A stretch of DNA of 48,399 bases, from positions 1 to 48,399 of the forward strand of contig JANRMC010000023.1 of assembly GCA_033761915.1 (NCBI GenBank), given 5' to 3'. The DNA comes from JACMLD01 sp033761915 (GTDB lineage: Bacteria > Bacteroidota > Bacteroidia > Chitinophagales > Chitinophagaceae). The notes under the pieces are model-generated. The model did not search any database. It was not told the DNA's origin and saw nothing but the letters and a program-made list of their open reading frames with translations. Below are positions 15,408-23,442 of this stretch, piece by piece. The position numbers and the translations under genes are program-made. The first letter of the stretch is position 1, and every line of letters starts with the position of its first letter.

Positions 15408-16746
15408 GAAGCAACGAATGGTAATATTGGGCGGCGGCGAGAGTGGTGTGGGTGCTGCTATACTGGCAAAGCAACAGGGCTTTGAGGTTTGGCTGAGCGA
15501 TGGAGGCAGTTTAAAAGATGCCTATAAAAAAGAATTAGACAGCCATGCAATACCCTACGAAGAAGGCAGGCATACAGAAGAAACAATTTTAGCGGCAGAT
15601 GTGGTGGTTAAAAGCCCGGGCATACCAGAAAAGAACGAACTGGTTAAAAAAATTCGGGCAACAGGCATTGAGGTGATTAGTGAAATTGAACTGGCGTACC
15701 GCTACAAAGGCAATAGTAAAATTGTGGCCATTACCGGCAGCAACGGAAAAACCACCACCACTTCTTTGCTCTATCATATTTGTAAACATGCTGGGTTGAA
15801 CTGTGCACTGGTGGGCAATATTGGTTACTCGTTTGCCAAGCAGGTGGCAGAAGACCCAAAGGAATGGTATATAGCAGAAATAAGTTCTTTTCAGTTAGAC
15901 GATATAAAAAATTTCAGAGCGGAAATAGCCATACTGACCAATATAACAGAAGACCATTTAGACCGGTACGATTACAAGTTTGAAAATTATATAGCCAGTA
16001 AGTTCAGAATAACCATGAACCAGCAGCAGGGAGATTTTTTTATTTACTGTGCCGATGATCCTGTGACCAACCAATTTATAAACCAGTACACTATCTATTC
16101 TAACCCATTACCAATTACTATGCAACATCCAACTAACCCGGGTGGCTCTATTCAGAACGGACAAATGTCTTTAGACACATTAAACGAACGCATGCAAATG
16201 AGTGTGTACGATTTTACACTCAAAGGCAAGCACAACCAGTACAATACTATGGCAGCAGGTTTGGCCGCAATGACCATTGGGTTGCGCAAAGAAAAAATTA
16301 AGGAAGCGCTGGAGTCTTTTGAAGCGCTGGAGCACCGCATGGAAAAAGTATTAACCGTGCGGGGGGTGGAATTTATTAACGATAGCAAGGCCACCAATGT
16401 TAACAGTACCTGGTATGCTTTAGAAAGTATGACCAAACCCACCATTCTTATTTTAGGTGGGGTGGATAAAGGAAATGATTACAGTCTGATAAGTGATCTG
16501 GTAAAAGAAAAAGTAAAAGCCATTGTGTGCATGGGGGTAGATAACAGAAAGATTCATGAAGCATTTGGTAATGATGTGGAGCTGATTGTTAACACCGGCA
16601 GCGCATTAGAAGCGGTAAACGCAGCTTTTCATTTTGCAGAAAAAGGAGATGTGGTATTGTTAAGCCCGGCTTGCGCCAGTTTTGATTTGTTTAAAAATTA
16701 TGAAGACCGCGGCAATCAGTTTAAGCAGGCAATAAGAGAATTATAA
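15406..16746 (+). CDS. murD: UDP-N-acetylmuramoyl-L-alanine:D-glutamate ligase
   Basis: A 446-residue cytoplasmic Mur ligase that adds D-glutamate to UDP-MurNAc-L-Ala. The N-terminal UMP-binding domain has ILGGGESGVGAAILAK (8-23) and KSPGIPEKN (69-77). The ATP loop is GSNGKTT (111-117). Further conserved parts are EISSFQLDDI, NITEDHLDRYD, LEHRMEKVLTVRGVEFINDSKATN and LLSPACASFDLFKNYEDRG near the end. Length matches E. coli MurD (438). A 305-bp gap with a dispersed element, a palindrome and a direct repeat separates it from mraY, so an internal promoter or regulator site may lie here. ftsW follows after 16 bp. Confidence 0.97.
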   Translation: MKQRMVILGGGESGVGAAILAKQQGFEVWLSDGGSLKDAYKKELDSHAIPYEEGRHTEETILAADVVVKSPGIPEKNELVKKIRATGIEVISEIELAYRYKGNSKIVAITGSNGKTTTTSLLYHICKHAGLNCALVGNIGYSFAKQVAEDPKEWYIAEISSFQLDDIKNFRAEIAILTNITEDHLDRYDYKFENYIASKFRITMNQQQGDFFIYCADDPVTNQFINQYTIYSNPLPITMQHPTNPGGSIQNGQMSLDTLNERMQMSVYDFTLKGKHNQYNTMAAGLAAMTIGLRKEKIKEALESFEALEHRMEKVLTVRGVEFINDSKATNVNSTWYALESMTKPTILILGGVDKGNDYSLISDLVKEKVKAIVCMGVDNRKIHEAFGNDVELIVNTGSALEAVNAAFHFAEKGDVVLLSPACASFDLFKNYEDRGNQFKQAIREL

Positions 16747-16762
16747 TTAAGTAAACAGCTGT

Positions 16763-17980
16763 ATGCAAACGCTACTTTACAGAACCAAAGGCGATAAAAC
16801 CATCTGGGCCATTGTAATACTACTGGCCCTGTTCAGCCTGTTGGTGGTGTACAGCAGCACTGGCTCATTGGCATATAAATACAGCAAGAGCACAGAAAGC
16901 TACCTGTTTAAACAGCTCATGTTTATTGCTGTGGGTATGATGGTCATTTACTTTTTGCATAAGGTAAATTATAAAGTATACTCTCAGGTGGCACGGTTGG
17001 CATTTTTAATTTCTGTGCCGCTGTTAATTTATACCTTGTTTTTTGGGGTTCGTTTAAATGAAGGCAGCCGCTGGATAAAACTGCCCATTATTCAAATGAC
17101 CATTCAAACCTCAGACCTGGCAAAGCTGGCGTTGTTTATGTACATCAGCCGCTTGCTCAGTAAAAAGCAGGATGTTATTAAAGATTTTAAAAAAAGTTTT
17201 TTACCCTTAATTATACCCGTTGGTATTGTTTGTTTGTTGATCGCACCCGCAAACTTATCTACTGCTTTATTAATTGGCGCCACCAGTTTGTTGTTAATGT
17301 TCATAGGCCGTGTAAGCGTAAAACATTTATTACTGGTTATTGGCGTGGCTGCTATACCGGTGGTAATGCTTATAATGGCCGCTGTAATAAAGCACAACAC
17401 AACAGACACCGAAGTGGTAGTGACAAAAAAAGAAAACCGATCGGCTCTTTTTGCAAGGGTAGATACCTGGATCAGCCGTGTAGATAATTTTATTTACGGC
17501 AGTAAAGATGTGGATGATGAAAAAACCTTTCATGTCAACCAAATGAAAATTGCCATCAGCAATGGCGGATGGATGGGCTTGGGCCCGGGTAACAGCACAC
17601 AGCGCAATTTTATGCCGCACCCGTATTCAGATTCGGTGTATGCCACCATTATTGAAGAATATGGTTTGTTGGGGGGCATGGCGGTGCTGGCCATTTATTT
17701 ATTGTTTTTGTTTCGTTGCATACGCATATTTAAAAAATGTCCGTATGCATTTGGCGCCTTTCTGGCACTGGCATTAAGTTTTACATTGGTAATACAGGCA
17801 TTGGCCAATATGGCGGTTAATGTAAACCTCATGCCCGTAACCGGCGTTACGCTGCCATTGGTAAGTATGGGCGGCAGCTCATTTATTTTTACCTGTATTG
17901 CCATTGGTATCATATTAAGTGTTGCAAGAAATGTAGAGCAGGCAGAAGGTGTTGCACAACCTGCAGAAGCAAAAGTGTAG
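16763..17980 (+). CDS. ftsW: FtsW, SEDS-family septal peptidoglycan glycosyltransferase
   Basis: A 405-residue membrane protein with about ten hydrophobic segments, belonging to the SEDS family of lipid II polymerases. Conserved stretches are VYSSTGSLAYK in the first third, GVRLNEGSRWIKLPIIQMTIQTSDLAKL (the SEDS loop with its EGSRRW-type motif), GLGPGNSTQRNFMPHPYSDSVYATIIEEYGLLGG, and MPVTGVTLPLVSMGGSS near the end. A cytoplasmic or periplasmic insert (NTTDTEVVVTKKENRSALFARVDTWI) precedes the fourth-loop motif. It should pair with FtsI as a polymerase-transpeptidase unit. It lies 16 bp after murD. A dispersed element begins 10 bp past its stop. Confidence 0.95.
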   Translation: MQTLLYRTKGDKTIWAIVILLALFSLLVVYSSTGSLAYKYSKSTESYLFKQLMFIAVGMMVIYFLHKVNYKVYSQVARLAFLISVPLLIYTLFFGVRLNEGSRWIKLPIIQMTIQTSDLAKLALFMYISRLLSKKQDVIKDFKKSFLPLIIPVGIVCLLIAPANLSTALLIGATSLLLMFIGRVSVKHLLLVIGVAAIPVVMLIMAAVIKHNTTDTEVVVTKKENRSALFARVDTWISRVDNFIYGSKDVDDEKTFHVNQMKIAISNGGWMGLGPGNSTQRNFMPHPYSDSVYATIIEEYGLLGGMAVLAIYLLFLFRCIRIFKKCPYAFGAFLALALSFTLVIQALANMAVNVNLMPVTGVTLPLVSMGGSSFIFTCIAIGIILSVARNVEQAEGVAQPAEAKV

Positions 17981-17990
17981 TAGTAGGTGG

Positions 17991-18041
17991 CCGGCAGCAG
18001 TGCAAACAGTAACAATGGTTGCGTCGCACCCTGCAACGGCA
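17991..18041 (+). repeat. Bipartite intergenic element, copy 9
   Basis: Outer box CCGGC (17991-17995), exactly 22 bases, inner box GTTGCGTCGCACCCTGCAAC (18018-18037), whose ends GTTGC and GCAAC can also pair. It fills most of the ftsW-murG gap. Confidence 0.75.
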
Positions 18042-18106
18042 ACAAAAAGCCCGGCAATTAAAAATAGTTTTTTAAAAATGCCCAGCGCATTTCTGAAATA
18101 AGTAAA

Positions 18107-19216
18107 GTGGCCAATTTAAAAAAACAACTAAGAATAATAATAGCAGGTGGCGGCACAGGTGGTCATATTTTTCCGGCCATTGCCATTGCTAATGCTATAA
18201 AGGCACAGCGGCCCCATACTGAGTTTTTATTTGTAGGGGCCAAAGGAAAAATGGAAATGGAAAAAGTGCCGCAGGCTGGTTATAAAATTACCGGTATTGA
18301 TATAGCTGGGTTTAACAGAAGTTCTTTGCTTAAAAATGTAGGATTGCCATTGAAGCTGCTGAAAAGTTATTTCCAGGTGCGTGGCATTGTTGCAGATTTT
18401 ATGCCCGATGCTGTAATTGGTGTGGGTGGTTACTCCAGTTATCCGGTATTGCGTTTTGCACAAAGCAAAAACATACCGGTATTTATACACGAGAGTAATT
18501 CTTTTGCCGGCAAAGCCAACCAGTGGCTGGGCAAAAAAGCCACCAAAGTATTTACTGCAACCACTGGTATGGAAAAATTTTTTCCGGCTGATAAAATTAT
18601 CATCAGCGGTAACCCGGTAAGAAGAAACATTGCAGAAACGGTAATTACCCGTGCAGAAGGGTTGGCGTTTTTTAAACTGGAAGAAAACAAACCCACCGTA
18701 TTTGTAACCGGTGGCAGCCTGGGTGCTAAAGGTATTAATGAGGCCATTGCAGATGGGTTAGATCAATTGCTGCAAAGCAATACACAATTGATATGGCAAA
18801 CCGGTAAGCCCTTTGCTGCAACAGCAAAAAAATTATGTGAAGGCAAAGCCGGTGTATGGACCAACGATTTTATTATGCAGATGGCCTATGCTTATGCGGC
18901 AGCAGATGTGGTGGTATCAAGGGCCGGGGCCATGGCAATAGCAGAACTGTGTGTGGTTAAAAAGCCAGCAGTACTGGTGCCTTTTCCTTTTGCGGCAGAA
19001 GACCATCAAACGGTAAATGCGCAAGACCTGGTAAATAAAAATGCGGCCCTGCTTATAAAAGATGCAGATGCAAAACAAAAATTGGTACCGGCTTTATTGC
19101 AATTATTGAGTAATAAAGAACAGCAGCAGCAATTAAAGCAAAACATAGCAGCACTGGCTGTAACCAATGCAGATGAAATAATAGCCACGGCTATATTAAA
19201 AGAGATAGAGCAGTAA
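18107..19216 (+). CDS. murG: MurG, lipid II synthase (GlcNAc transferase)
   Basis: A 369-residue peripheral membrane GT28 enzyme that adds GlcNAc from UDP-GlcNAc to lipid I. The N-terminal lipid I site has GGGTGGHIFPA (14-24) and GVGGYSSYPV; the C-terminal UDP-GlcNAc site has VTGGSLGAKGINEA, ADVVVSRAGAMAIAELC and PFPFAAEDHQTVNAQ. The start is GTG: the only nearby ATG (18078) is out of frame, and the residues MANLKKQLRIIIAGGG fit the family. The stop codon overlaps the murC ATG in TAATG, so the two are translationally coupled. Confidence 0.96.
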   Translation: MANLKKQLRIIIAGGGTGGHIFPAIAIANAIKAQRPHTEFLFVGAKGKMEMEKVPQAGYKITGIDIAGFNRSSLLKNVGLPLKLLKSYFQVRGIVADFMPDAVIGVGGYSSYPVLRFAQSKNIPVFIHESNSFAGKANQWLGKKATKVFTATTGMEKFFPADKIIISGNPVRRNIAETVITRAEGLAFFKLEENKPTVFVTGGSLGAKGINEAIADGLDQLLQSNTQLIWQTGKPFAATAKKLCEGKAGVWTNDFIMQMAYAYAAADVVVSRAGAMAIAELCVVKKPAVLVPFPFAAEDHQTVNAQDLVNKNAALLIKDADAKQKLVPALLQLLSNKEQQQQLKQNIAALAVTNADEIIATAILKEIEQ

Positions 19217-20643
19217 TGAAAGGTTTAGAAGATATACAACGCCTGATTGCACAACCTGTAACCGATGGCTCTGCCGGAACCATTTATTTTATTGGTGTGG
19301 GTGGTATTGGCATGAGTGCCTTAGCCCGGTATTTTAAATCGAGAGGGTTTGCGGTAGCGGGTTACGATAAAACACCCACGGTATTAACAACCCGGTTAGA
19401 GCAAGAAGGTATTGTTATACATTTTGAAGAACAGGTTAGTGCAATACCGGCCGATGTAAGATTGGTGGTGTACACTCCGGCGGTACCCAAACAGCATAAA
19501 GAACTGGTGTACCTGCAGGAAAAACAATATCCCGTTTTAAAACGCAGCGAGGTATTGGGCTTAATCAGCAACAGCTCTTTTAATATTTGTATTGCAGGCA
19601 CACATGGTAAAACCACCACCACATCTATGGTGGCACATATATTAAGGCACAGTGGTTATGGTTGTAATGCTTTTTTAGGAGGCATTGCCGCCAATTACAA
19701 TACCAATTTCTGGAGTCATGAAAGAAATGTGAGTGTGATTGAGGCAGATGAGTACGACCGTAGTTTTTTAAGACTGAGCCCTGATATTGCCATCATCAGC
19801 TCAATGGATGCAGACCACCTGGATATATACGGCACCGAAGCAGCTTTGCAGGATGCTTTCATACAGTTTAGTGAAAAAGTAAAACCCGGTGGCTTGCTCA
19901 TCAGTAAATACGGGCTGGCAAAAACAAGTTCTTTAAAAGCAAGCAGGCATATTACCTACAGCGCCGCAGATACTAAAGCCGTAGTGCATGCCCATAATAT
20001 AAGATTGCAGGAAGGCGGGTATTGTTTTGATGTGCAGTTAGAAGATGCCGTTATGGAGAATGTAGTGTTAAATATGGGCGGCCGCCACAATATAGAAAAC
20101 ATAACAGCCGCTATTGCTGTGGCACATGCGTTGCAAATAGATGCCGCATCTATAAAAGCAGCAGTAGCCGCTTATGCCGGGGTAAAGCGCCGCTTTGAAT
20201 ACATTGTTCCGCCGGCAGCAGGCCATGTGGTGTTTGTAGATGATTATGCCCACCACCCTGAAGAATTGCGGGCTTTGTTAACAGGCGCTAAAGGGTTGTT
20301 TGCAGAAAGAAAATGCACCATTGTTTTTCAGCCGCACCTGTTTAGCCGTACCAACGATTTTGCAACCGGCTTTGCTGCCGTGTTAGACCAGGCCGATGAA
20401 ATTATTTTGTTGCCTATTTACCCTGCAAGAGAACTACCCATGCCGGGTGTAAGCAGCCAACTGGTAACAGACTTAATGCAAAACAAAAATGTGCGCATTG
20501 TTGAGAAAGAAAATTTGGTGAATTATTTAGCGCAGCATTGGTTGCCGGCAGTAACCGACCCTAAAAAACAATTACTCATAACCGCCGGTGCCGGAGATAT
20601 AGATACCCTGGTGCAGCCCATAAAAAAATTATTAAACCAGTAA
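19216..20643 (+). CDS. murC: UDP-N-acetylmuramate:L-alanine ligase
   Basis: A 475-residue cytoplasmic ligase that adds L-alanine to UDP-MurNAc, the first step of stem-peptide building. The nucleotide-binding start is YFIGVGGIGMSALARYF (24-40); the ATP loop is AGTHGKTTTTSMVAH (127-141); further motifs are EADEYDRSFL, NMGGRHNIENITAA, FVDDYAHHPEE and FQPHLFSRTNDF. Length matches the family (E. coli 491). Its first base overlaps the murG stop and its stop overlaps the ftsQ ATG (TAATG at both ends), the tightest packing in the cluster. Confidence 0.97.
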   Translation: MKGLEDIQRLIAQPVTDGSAGTIYFIGVGGIGMSALARYFKSRGFAVAGYDKTPTVLTTRLEQEGIVIHFEEQVSAIPADVRLVVYTPAVPKQHKELVYLQEKQYPVLKRSEVLGLISNSSFNICIAGTHGKTTTTSMVAHILRHSGYGCNAFLGGIAANYNTNFWSHERNVSVIEADEYDRSFLRLSPDIAIISSMDADHLDIYGTEAALQDAFIQFSEKVKPGGLLISKYGLAKTSSLKASRHITYSAADTKAVVHAHNIRLQEGGYCFDVQLEDAVMENVVLNMGGRHNIENITAAIAVAHALQIDAASIKAAVAAYAGVKRRFEYIVPPAAGHVVFVDDYAHHPEELRALLTGAKGLFAERKCTIVFQPHLFSRTNDFATGFAAVLDQADEIILLPIYPARELPMPGVSSQLVTDLMQNKNVRIVEKENLVNYLAQHWLPAVTDPKKQLLITAGAGDIDTLVQPIKKLLNQ

Positions 20644-21713
20644 TGAGCATAAAACGCAACATAAAAAAAATACTCCTGCTGTCGCTTTGGTTAGTGATAG
20701 GCGGCGGTGTTGTGGCCTTACTGGTGGCGGGCATGAACAAAAAAGCCAGCCAGCATTGTGCAGCCGTGGCCATTACCATCAACGGGGCAGCAGGTAATAA
20801 TTTTTTAAACCAGCAAGACGTACTCAATATTATTGCGCCCGATAAAAACAACCCGCCGCAAAACAGACCCATCAACAGTTTCGATTTGCAGGCGCTGGAA
20901 AAAAACCTGCTGCAAAACCAATGGGTGCAAACGGCCAACCTGTATTTTGATAATAACCGCGTATTGCAGGTGGTGGTAAACGAAAAAGAACCCATTGCCC
21001 GCATCTTTACCATCAGCGGCAGTTCTTTTTATATGGATAGCAGCGGCCGCCAGGTGCCCCTGCACGAAAACGTATCGCTGAAGTTGCCGGTGTTTACCAA
21101 TTACCCCAAAGAAAAATTATTAAGAAAGGGCAGTGATAGTGTTTTGATAGAAGACATCAAACACCTGAGCAATTATATACACAGCAATGAGTTTTGGATG
21201 GCGCAGATAGCACAGATAGATATAACAACCGCCAAAAATTTTGAGTTGATGCCCGTTATAGGTAACCATACCATTGTGTTTGGCAACGGTGCTAATTACC
21301 ACGATAAGTTTAAGCGGCTGTTATTGTTTTACCAGCAGGTATCTGCTAAGTTGGGCTTTGATAAATACAGCAGCATAAACGTACAATACAATAACCAGGT
21401 GGTGGCCACCAAACGCGGCACCATCAGTAAAATAGATTCTATACAAGCCTTAAAAAATGTGCAGCGTTTAATTGAAGCATCACAACGCATTACAGTTGAT
21501 TCATTATTAACATCAGTGGATAATAATATTATGGTAACAACGCCGCATGATGCACCTTTATCTATCGCAGAAGAACGAACCAATATAAATCCGGTAAAAG
21601 ATTCTATACAACGTGTTCCAACTTCATCCAAACCGCCTGTGCTAAAACCTCAAACCAATCCATCCAATATTCAAGAAAGGCCAAGGGCAGTAATGCCACG
21701 CCGGGGTACTTAA
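20643..21713 (+). CDS. ftsQ: FtsQ/DivIB-type cell division protein
   Basis: A 356-residue bitopic membrane protein. A basic start (MSIKRNIKK) leads into one membrane helix (about residues 10-31). The periplasmic part has a POTRA-like region (FLNQQDVLNIIAPDK ... LEKNLLQNQWVQTANLYF) and the beta domain with VVNEKEPIARIFTISGSSFYMDSSGRQVPL, which is the clearest FtsQ signature. The last 80 residues are rich in Pro, Thr and Arg and probably disordered. It should hold together FtsL and the FtsWI synthase. Position between murC and ftsA supports the call. Confidence 0.9.
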   Translation: MSIKRNIKKILLLSLWLVIGGGVVALLVAGMNKKASQHCAAVAITINGAAGNNFLNQQDVLNIIAPDKNNPPQNRPINSFDLQALEKNLLQNQWVQTANLYFDNNRVLQVVVNEKEPIARIFTISGSSFYMDSSGRQVPLHENVSLKLPVFTNYPKEKLLRKGSDSVLIEDIKHLSNYIHSNEFWMAQIAQIDITTAKNFELMPVIGNHTIVFGNGANYHDKFKRLLLFYQQVSAKLGFDKYSSINVQYNNQVVATKRGTISKIDSIQALKNVQRLIEASQRITVDSLLTSVDNNIMVTTPHDAPLSIAEERTNINPVKDSIQRVPTSSKPPVLKPQTNPSNIQERPRAVMPRRGT

Positions 21714-21737
21714 TTAAGTGTTGAAGTTTTTTTATGT

Positions 21738-21888
21738 ACCCGGCATTGGTTCTTTGAGCAACTGTGGTTGCGTCGCACACTTGTGCAGTAAGCAAAACTG
21801 AACTGCTATAAACGTTTTGCTGAATAGTGCTTAAAAAGTACAAGTGAGTGACACAACGATGCTGCATAGCATTACAACTGCTGATAAA
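21738..21888. repeat. Bipartite intergenic element, facing pair (loci 10)
   Basis: Left half: outer box ACCCGGC (ends 21744), exactly 22 bases, inner box GTTGCGTCGCACACTTGTGC (21767-21786). Right half, inverted and degenerate: inner box CAAGTGAGTGACACAAC (21841-21857), exactly 22 bases, outer box GCTGAT (21880-21885). The centre folds through AGCAAAAC (21791-21798) and GTTTTGCT (21814-21821). The unit starts 25 bp after the ftsQ stop and ends about 65 bp before ftsA. Confidence 0.75.
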
Positions 21889-21950
21889 ACAACTAAATCA
21901 AAAAAAAAACAACCATTACCATTTTACTAACAACTAAAACAACATAAACT

Positions 21951-23330
21951 ATGAACAACGAACAACCAATTATTGTGGGTTTGGATATTGGTACCACAAA
22001 AATTGCCTGTATTGCCGGCCGTAAGAATGAATATGGTAAGCTGGAGATACTGGGTTTTGGTCGTGCCAACAGCAACGGTGTAAAGCATGGCCAGGTGCTG
22101 AACATTGATGAAACCATTAAAGCTATTAAAGCGGCATTAGACAATTGCAAACTAAGCAACCCCGATTTAGAATTTAATGAAGTGTATGTGGGTATTGCGG
22201 GGCACCATATAAAAAGTTTACAAACCCGCGGCGATATTGTGCGCCAGGATACGGGTGATGAAATTTCTCAGCGGGAGATTGATCAGCTGATCCGCGATCA
22301 GTACAAAACATATATTCCTGCCGGCGACCAGATTATTGATGTGATACCGCAGGAGTTTACGGTAGATAATTTTCAAAACATACCGAACCCCATTGGTTTT
22401 GGTGGTGTAAAAGTGGGTGCCAACTTTCATATTATTACCGGCGACCGCAATGCTATTAAAAACATAAACCGTGCAGTAGAAAAAAGCAATCTGTCTACAA
22501 AAGATTTAGTGTTACAACCACTGGCCTCTTCTGCGGCTGTAATGGCGCAGGAAGATTTGGAAGCAGGGGTGGCCATTGTAGATATTGGTGGCGGCACCAC
22601 GGATCTGGCCGTTTTTCATGAAGGCATTTTAAAACATACGGCGGTAATACCTTTTGGTGGCGAAAACATTACCAATGATATTAAAACGGGCCTGGGTGTT
22701 TTAAAAACACAGGCCGAGCAGATGAAAGTGCAGTTTGGCAGTGCGCTGGCCAATGAAGCAAAAGCCAATGCTTTTATTACCATACCCGGTTTAAGAGGCA
22801 TGCCTGCAAAAGAAATTTCAGTTAAGAACCTGGCCAATATTATACAGGCCCGCATGAGTGAGATAATGGACTTTGTTACCTATCACTTAAAGCAGGTGGG
22901 GTTAGATAACCGCCAACTGAACGGAGGCATTGTATTAACCGGCGGTGGCAGCCAGTTGAAACACCTGATTCATTTAACCGCATATGTTACCGGTTTAAAT
23001 GCACGCATTGGTTACCCCAATGAGCATTTAGCTGCCGGCCATATTGATGAACTGGCCAAACCAACCTATGCTACCTGTATTGGTTTAATATTAAAAGGCT
23101 ATGATGATTACGAGCACAACCGCAAGCAATTTGAAGCCAGCTTTAAAAAGGTGGAAGTGCCCGAACAGCTGATGCAAAACCAAGCTAAGGCCAGTGTTAT
23201 GGAAACCGAAGAAGAAGTAATGGTGGAGCCGGAGAAAATTAAAAACCGTAAGGGCATGAAAGAATTCTGGAGCAAGTTTAAAGACGGTTTAATTGATTTG
23301 TTTAAAGAAGAAGAAGATAAAGCATTATAA
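21951..23330 (+). CDS. ftsA: FtsA, actin-like membrane anchor of the Z ring
   Basis: A 459-residue actin-fold ATPase that tethers FtsZ to the membrane and recruits later division proteins. It opens with the phosphate-binding IIVGLDIGTTKIACIAGRKN; the SHS2 (1C) domain follows with NEVYVGIAGHHIKSLQTRG; the second phosphate loop is AIVDIGGGTTDLAVFHEG and the adenosine motif is GGIVLTGGGSQLKHL. The last 25 residues (GMKEFWSKFKDGLIDLFKE) form an amphipathic helix that should insert in the membrane. An A-rich leader replaces a Shine-Dalgarno sequence. ftsZ follows after 112 bp. Confidence 0.97.
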   Translation: MNNEQPIIVGLDIGTTKIACIAGRKNEYGKLEILGFGRANSNGVKHGQVLNIDETIKAIKAALDNCKLSNPDLEFNEVYVGIAGHHIKSLQTRGDIVRQDTGDEISQREIDQLIRDQYKTYIPAGDQIIDVIPQEFTVDNFQNIPNPIGFGGVKVGANFHIITGDRNAIKNINRAVEKSNLSTKDLVLQPLASSAAVMAQEDLEAGVAIVDIGGGTTDLAVFHEGILKHTAVIPFGGENITNDIKTGLGVLKTQAEQMKVQFGSALANEAKANAFITIPGLRGMPAKEISVKNLANIIQARMSEIMDFVTYHLKQVGLDNRQLNGGIVLTGGGSQLKHLIHLTAYVTGLNARIGYPNEHLAAGHIDELAKPTYATCIGLILKGYDDYEHNRKQFEASFKKVEVPEQLMQNQAKASVMETEEEVMVEPEKIKNRKGMKEFWSKFKDGLIDLFKEEEDKAL

Positions 23331-23352
23331 GAAAAGTTCCATGTAAGAAATA

Positions 23353-23369
23353 GCAGGCTTCAAGCCTGC
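23353..23369. repeat. Short perfect palindrome between ftsA and ftsZ
   Basis: GCAGGCTT and AAGCCTGC face each other around a single C. It lies 22 bp after the ftsA stop and 74 bp before the ftsZ ATG. With no T-run it is not a standard terminator; it may be an extragenic palindrome or an mRNA processing hairpin that separates the FtsA and FtsZ messages. Confidence 0.5.
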
Positions 23370-23442
23370 ATATCAGACAGTCAACACATACAACTTAAAA
23401 TCTGTAACCGGGAACTTGTAACCTGAAAAAAATTCAACAACT

